Positions 58,163 to 62,000 of a stretch of DNA of 62,000 nucleotides are shown here, one piece after another. The notes under the pieces were generated by a model. It was not told the DNA's origin. It saw only the letters and a list, made by a program, of their open reading frames with translations, and did not search any database. Each line of letters begins with the position of its first letter. Position 1 is the stretch's first letter. A program made the position numbers and the translations under genes. Origin of the DNA: Cryptomeria japonica (lineage: Eukaryota > Streptophyta > Pinopsida > Cupressales > Cupressaceae); contig NC_081413.1 of the NCBI RefSeq assembly GCF_030272615.1, positions 603,386,709 to 603,448,708 on the forward strand, read 5' to 3'.

Positions 58163-59205
58163 GTTTTTTCATTGATGTCAACACCTACTATCCTTATCAA
58201 CTCCGGCACTTTGGAGAATTGGCAATGTTCACCGGCAAGCAAGTGACTTATATACAGTCACTGGTATCTAGTACACCAGCAGGATATAATGTTCACCGAC
58301 ACTTGGAATGATATGAAAAACACCTAGTTATGTCGAAGACATCATTTGGACACTTTGTCTTGGATATTTATTCACTGGCACATTTGTATTTGCATATTTG
58401 ATGTTATCGACAAATAGGTCCAGGATAGACACCAGTAGGTTTATCTTTTCCAAATCAGCACGACACACTATGGAGAAGTTTTATTGTTGTTGTAAATGCA
58501 TCAGGCCAACATGTTGAATCAGTTATTGCATCGGACATTGTTTTATTTGTAAATTGATTTTATTGTAATATCTTTTAGAGCTGACCTACTATAATTGGTC
58601 TTAGTCATGGTATAAATGTAAGATCTTATTTGTAAGGTCAAATGTGGAATGTGAAAAAGGAATTGTGTGAAGGTATATGCAAGAATAAGCATTTCTATAC
58701 ATGCAGACATCATTTGAAGGTTGATGGAGGGTTTTTGTGAAGACAATCTAAACTACACTGGTACTAAATCCAACATAGAAAGATGCTAATTTGAGTAGTA
58801 CATCCTTATTGGATTTAACCATCCAATTGTAGTTAGTGTGACTCCTATTTGTGTTTGAGCAGTGAGCTCTAGGCACTTGGCCTTTTTGCATGTGCAGACC
58901 CCATTTGTATGCACATACTACCTGCAGTAGTATCATTTGATTGTGGGTAAGGTTTCCCACCATGGTTTTTCCCCTTACAGGGTTTCCACATACAAATATT
59001 TGTGTTATGTGTTGTGGATGTTATTGTATTTCTATTTCATGCATTAATCCTTGCTGGTACTGTAATTAACTGATAAAATTGTCTATCGACATAAAAGACT
59101 TGTTTATCGGTATTAAGCATTAAAGCTGGTTAAGTTATTTTGGTTTGAATTTATTTGACAACTGATTCACCCCCACCCCCTCTCAGTTGTCCCTGGGACC
59201 TAATA
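58163..59205 (+). mobile_element. Copia-D2 5' LTR, remainder
   Basis: Continues the D1-type LTR (GTTTTTTCATTGATGTCAAC) to GGGACCTAATA, with CA changed to TA at the end. TATA-like GGTATAAATG at about 58609. Collinear with the D1 LTRs. Confidence 0.88.
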
Positions 59206-59208
59206 ATT

Positions 59209-59220
59209 GGTATCAGAGCC
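59209..59220 (+). promoter_or_regulatory. D2 primer-binding site (initiator tRNA-Met)
   Basis: TGGTATCAGAGC within ATTGGTATCAGAGCC; canonical. Confidence 0.92.
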
Positions 59221-59261
59221 TAGTCCTCTTTTGTAGAAGTTTAACAGATTGAGGAGATCCA

Positions 59262-60449
59262 ATATCTACTAACTATTTTAGGAAGGATAGTCCTAAACTT
59301 GATGGAACCAACTATAGCATATGGAAGATCAGAATGAAGACACATCTGAATTGCATTGAAAAGGACATTTGGGATGTTACAAAGAATGGCTATACTACTC
59401 CTACTCTGAATCAGCCTAATCCACCTAACTTGGCTAAAGATGAAGAAAATGATTGCAAAGCAAGAGAAGCACTTTTTAGCACATTATCATATCAACAAAT
59501 TATGGGATTATCAGATAGGTCTACTACTAAAGCTATTTGGGATCATTTGGAAACTCTAAATGAAGGAGATTCCACAATCAAAATTGTAAAACTTGAAATC
59601 TTTTGGGTCAGGTATGAAAATTTGAAAATGGAAGAAGATGAAAGGATTGCTACTTTTATGGAAAGAGTTAATGAAATTGTTTTGGGTATTAAATGTTGTG
59701 GAGGAACCTTAAGTGAAGATGAAATTGTTTTAAAAGTTTTAAGAGGATTGCCACCAGCATATAAAATGAAGGTTATTGCTATAAATGAGCTAAGAGCAAT
59801 GCCTAATACATCAGTAACTAGGGATACATTGATTGAAAAACTTTCAGCTTTTGAAATTGAGGAATTTGGTCCTGTTGCTACTATAAAGACAGATTTATCT
59901 TTTAAAGCATCAACATCATCTGCACCATCATTTGACAAGTCTAATTGGAAAGCCTTTTATGCAAGAGAACTTGGAGAAAGTAGGAGAGAAAATGAAGAAC
60001 TTGAAGAACTTGAAGCACTATTTGCAAGGAAAATGACTAAAGGTCTAGTTGGAAGTAAGTATGAAGGTAAAGAACCCTTTAAATGCTTTAACTGTAATAA
60101 GATTGGTCATATGGCTTCAAGATGGGTTTTTGTTGCTATAATAGAAGATCAACCAACACCTACTGTTCAACTGGTAGAACAGGCCTTGGCAGCTAAAATT
60201 GAAGTTAAGGATGAATGGATCATTGATTCAGGATGCTCAGATCATATGACTAGTGATAAAGGTAAATTCTTGAACGTTCAGGAATATAATGGAGGTCTAG
60301 TAAGATTTAGAGATGATAAAGCTTGTTTGATCAAAGGTAAAGGTACAATATCTCTTGATGGTAAGCATAATACTAACAATGTTTACTATGTACAAGGTTT
60401 AAAGCATAATCTTTTGAGTGTTGGTCAATTATTTGAGAAAGGATTTTAG
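59262..60449 (+). pseudogene. D2 gag-protease with in-frame deletion
   Basis: Homologous to D1 gag. The start codon is ATA at 59262-59264 instead of ATG. From 59334 the frame is open for 371 codons: DHLETLNEGDST, GTLSEDEIVLKVLRGLPPAY, SAFEIEEFGPVA, then CFNCNKIGHMASR-W. The final knuckle Cys is lost because about 160 bases present in D1 (15911-16071) are deleted. The frame runs straight on to the protease motif WIIDSGCSDHMTSD, which keeps D-S-G, and LKHNLLSVGQL. It stops at TAG 60447. This is the longest open copia frame here. Confidence 0.85.
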
Positions 60450-61374
60450 TTACACTTCAAGAATGGAAAATGCAAAATTATGAACAGAACTAGTTTGGAA
60501 ATTGCAACCGGTAATCAAACTAGAGGTAATATCTTTCATTTGAATAACAGTGAAAAGACATGCTTGATTGCACATATTGATGAAAGTTGGCTATGACATA
60601 AGAGACTCTGCCATGTAAATTTTGATTGCATGGTAAAAATCAGTACTACTAAGGCAGTTAGAGATTTACCTAAGATTGTTAAGCCTCACAATCTGGTATG
60701 TAAGGAATGTCAATTTGGAAAACAAGCTAGAGCTACTTTTAAAAGTATTGCAGAAAAATCCAATAATGCTCTTGACTTAATTCATACTGATTTATGTGGT
60801 CCAGCTAGAACTAAAAGTTTACAAGGTGATAGATATTTCATGCTAACCATTGATGACTACTCTAGAATGTGTTGGGTTACTTTTCTCAGAGAAAAATAAG
60901 AAGCACTTGGGAAGTTCAAATTATTCAAAGCAATGGTAGAGAATGAAACTGATAAGAAAATCAAATGTCTGAGATCGGATCAAGGAGGAGAATTTATATC
61001 TAAGGAATTTAATGCACTCTGTGAAGTGAATGGAATCAGAAGACAATTATCAGCACCCTAGACACCACAGCATAATAGAGTTGTTGAAAGGAAAAACGTA
61101 ACTATCTTGGATGCAGCCAGAAGTATGTTATTTGAAGAAAATCTACCACATGTATATCAGAGAGAGGCAGTAAGAACAACAGTCTACACATTCAACAAAG
61201 TTCACATCAAAGGAGAAACCGGTAAGACCCCTCATGAACTATGGTTTGGTATTACTCCTAGTCTTAAATATTTTAGAATATTTGGAAGTAAATGCTATAT
61301 TAGAAGAGATGAGTATATTGGCAAATTTGATCCTAGAAGTGATGAAGGAATATTTCTTGGTTATTCATCTAAGA
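60450..61374 (+). pseudogene. D2 integrase (truncated)
   Basis: Zinc domain RLCHVNF and VCKECQFGKQ, catalytic Asp in LIHTDLCG, Asp in RSDQGGEF, Glu in NRVVERKNV, then GKTPHELWFG and GKFDPRSDEGIFLGYSSK. Stops at 60447, 60595, 60897 and 61060. It is cut at 61374 by a gypsy-type LTR; RT and the rest are outside the window. Confidence 0.88.
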
Positions 61375-61823
61375 TGTCATGCCCACTTTTAAGCACGAAT
61401 GAGATAATTTTTTTTTTTTAATTCCAACTTAATAACATTAAATTGTCATTATGAAATGCTCTAGTAAGTTTTTGACTTAACTACATTTGAGTTACTTAAA
61501 TAACTAACTCAAGTAAGTGAATTTAATTTAGATCAAATGCAGAAAACTTAAATGAAATATTTATCATCTCATTGATTTTAATCAATAAATTAATTTAGTT
61601 AATTAATTGACGTAGATAAAATTAAGCTCCACTAAGTATATAATGTCTAAAGTTCATTTCAATCATTAATTAAAATGTGATTAAATTAAATCGACTAAAG
61701 GGCCAATTAGTATCATAATGAATATTTTCCTATAAGTTTAAATATCTCCCCTTAGCCAAAATAATCTTACCCAATTTATTATAAAGTTTCTAAAAGTTTA
61801 GATTTCCAAAGTATTTTAAATTT

Positions 61824-61873
<50 letters not shown>

Positions 61874-62000
61874 TTTTAAATATCCTTATGCTTATCAAAC
61901 CAATATCTGCCATATGTTTTTTTTAAAACATATATAATGATAAACACTTAAATAAATATTTAATCTAAAGTTTTCCCTATCTATTCATATTCTCTCTCTC
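61375..62000 (-). mobile_element. G2, second long-LTR gypsy (left LTR, partial)
   Basis: Begins TGTCATGCCCACTTTTAAGC, matching the G1 LTR end by eye over several hundred bases (poly-T, then TAATC/AATTAATTGAC blocks) but more diverged. By analogy with G1 it is the 3' LTR of a minus-strand element or a solo LTR; the window ends before this can be decided. Confidence 0.75.
61825..61873. repeat. (CA)n(TA)n microsatellite in G2 LTR
   Basis: About 36 bases of CA followed by 12 of TA. Confidence 0.92.

Overview
This is eukaryotic, AT-rich plant nuclear DNA made almost entirely of nested LTR retrotransposons. I see no intact cellular gene, no rRNA or tRNA gene and no CRISPR array. Copia primer-binding sites matching plant initiator tRNA-Met (TGGTATCAGAGC), a Ty3/gypsy element with a chromo-like C-terminus, 3.9 kb LTRs and deep nesting point to a large-genome seed plant. 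A gymnosperm is my best guess, as an inference only.

Layout. 1-594: nothing recognisable. 595-5424: a chimeric Ty1/copia remnant on + (mismatched LTR fragment, RT/RNase H, 3' LTR) abutting a minus-strand copia 5' LTR plus gag. 5425-6953, 12868-13966 and 20554-20956 are three pieces of one decayed coding unit (H1). It is split by copia-B (6954-12862, candidate TSD GACTA) and by the structurally complete copia-D1 (13967-20553, near TSD TAGAA/TAAAA).

From 20957 rightwards everything appears to sit inside one minus-strand element, N1. N1 is non-autonomous: a 3' LTR, a long second ORF and a gag-like ORF with four zinc knuckles, but no pol. N1 was entered by a solo LTR (22366-23815) and at 27419 by copia-A0. 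A0 holds same-family copia-A1 (27712 on). A1's 3' LTR holds N2 (28729-48122), a more complete N1-type element. N2's 5' LTR holds gypsy G1 (34841-47539; LTRs 3.9 kb, internal part 4.9 kb). A1's RT is cut at 50269 by copia-D2 (+). D2 holds a young gag-protease-only element, NA (50287-58157, perfect TSD GTATG), and is cut at 61375 by a second G1-type LTR that runs to the window end.

How the parts relate. Copia-B, D1, A1 and D2 once encoded gag, protease, integrase, RT and RNase H; all copies here carry stops or deletions. N1, N2 and NA lack pol and would need enzymes in trans. N1 and N2 share with the copia elements the iMet-type primer site (seen in N2), the polypurine tract context, extra upstream purine tracts and a quasi-palindrome near the LTR start, so copia-type helpers are the likely partners. 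The best candidates for something undescribed are the N1/N2 family with its unidentified second ORF, the repeated GC hairpin in NA, and the cis-signals shared across copia and N families.
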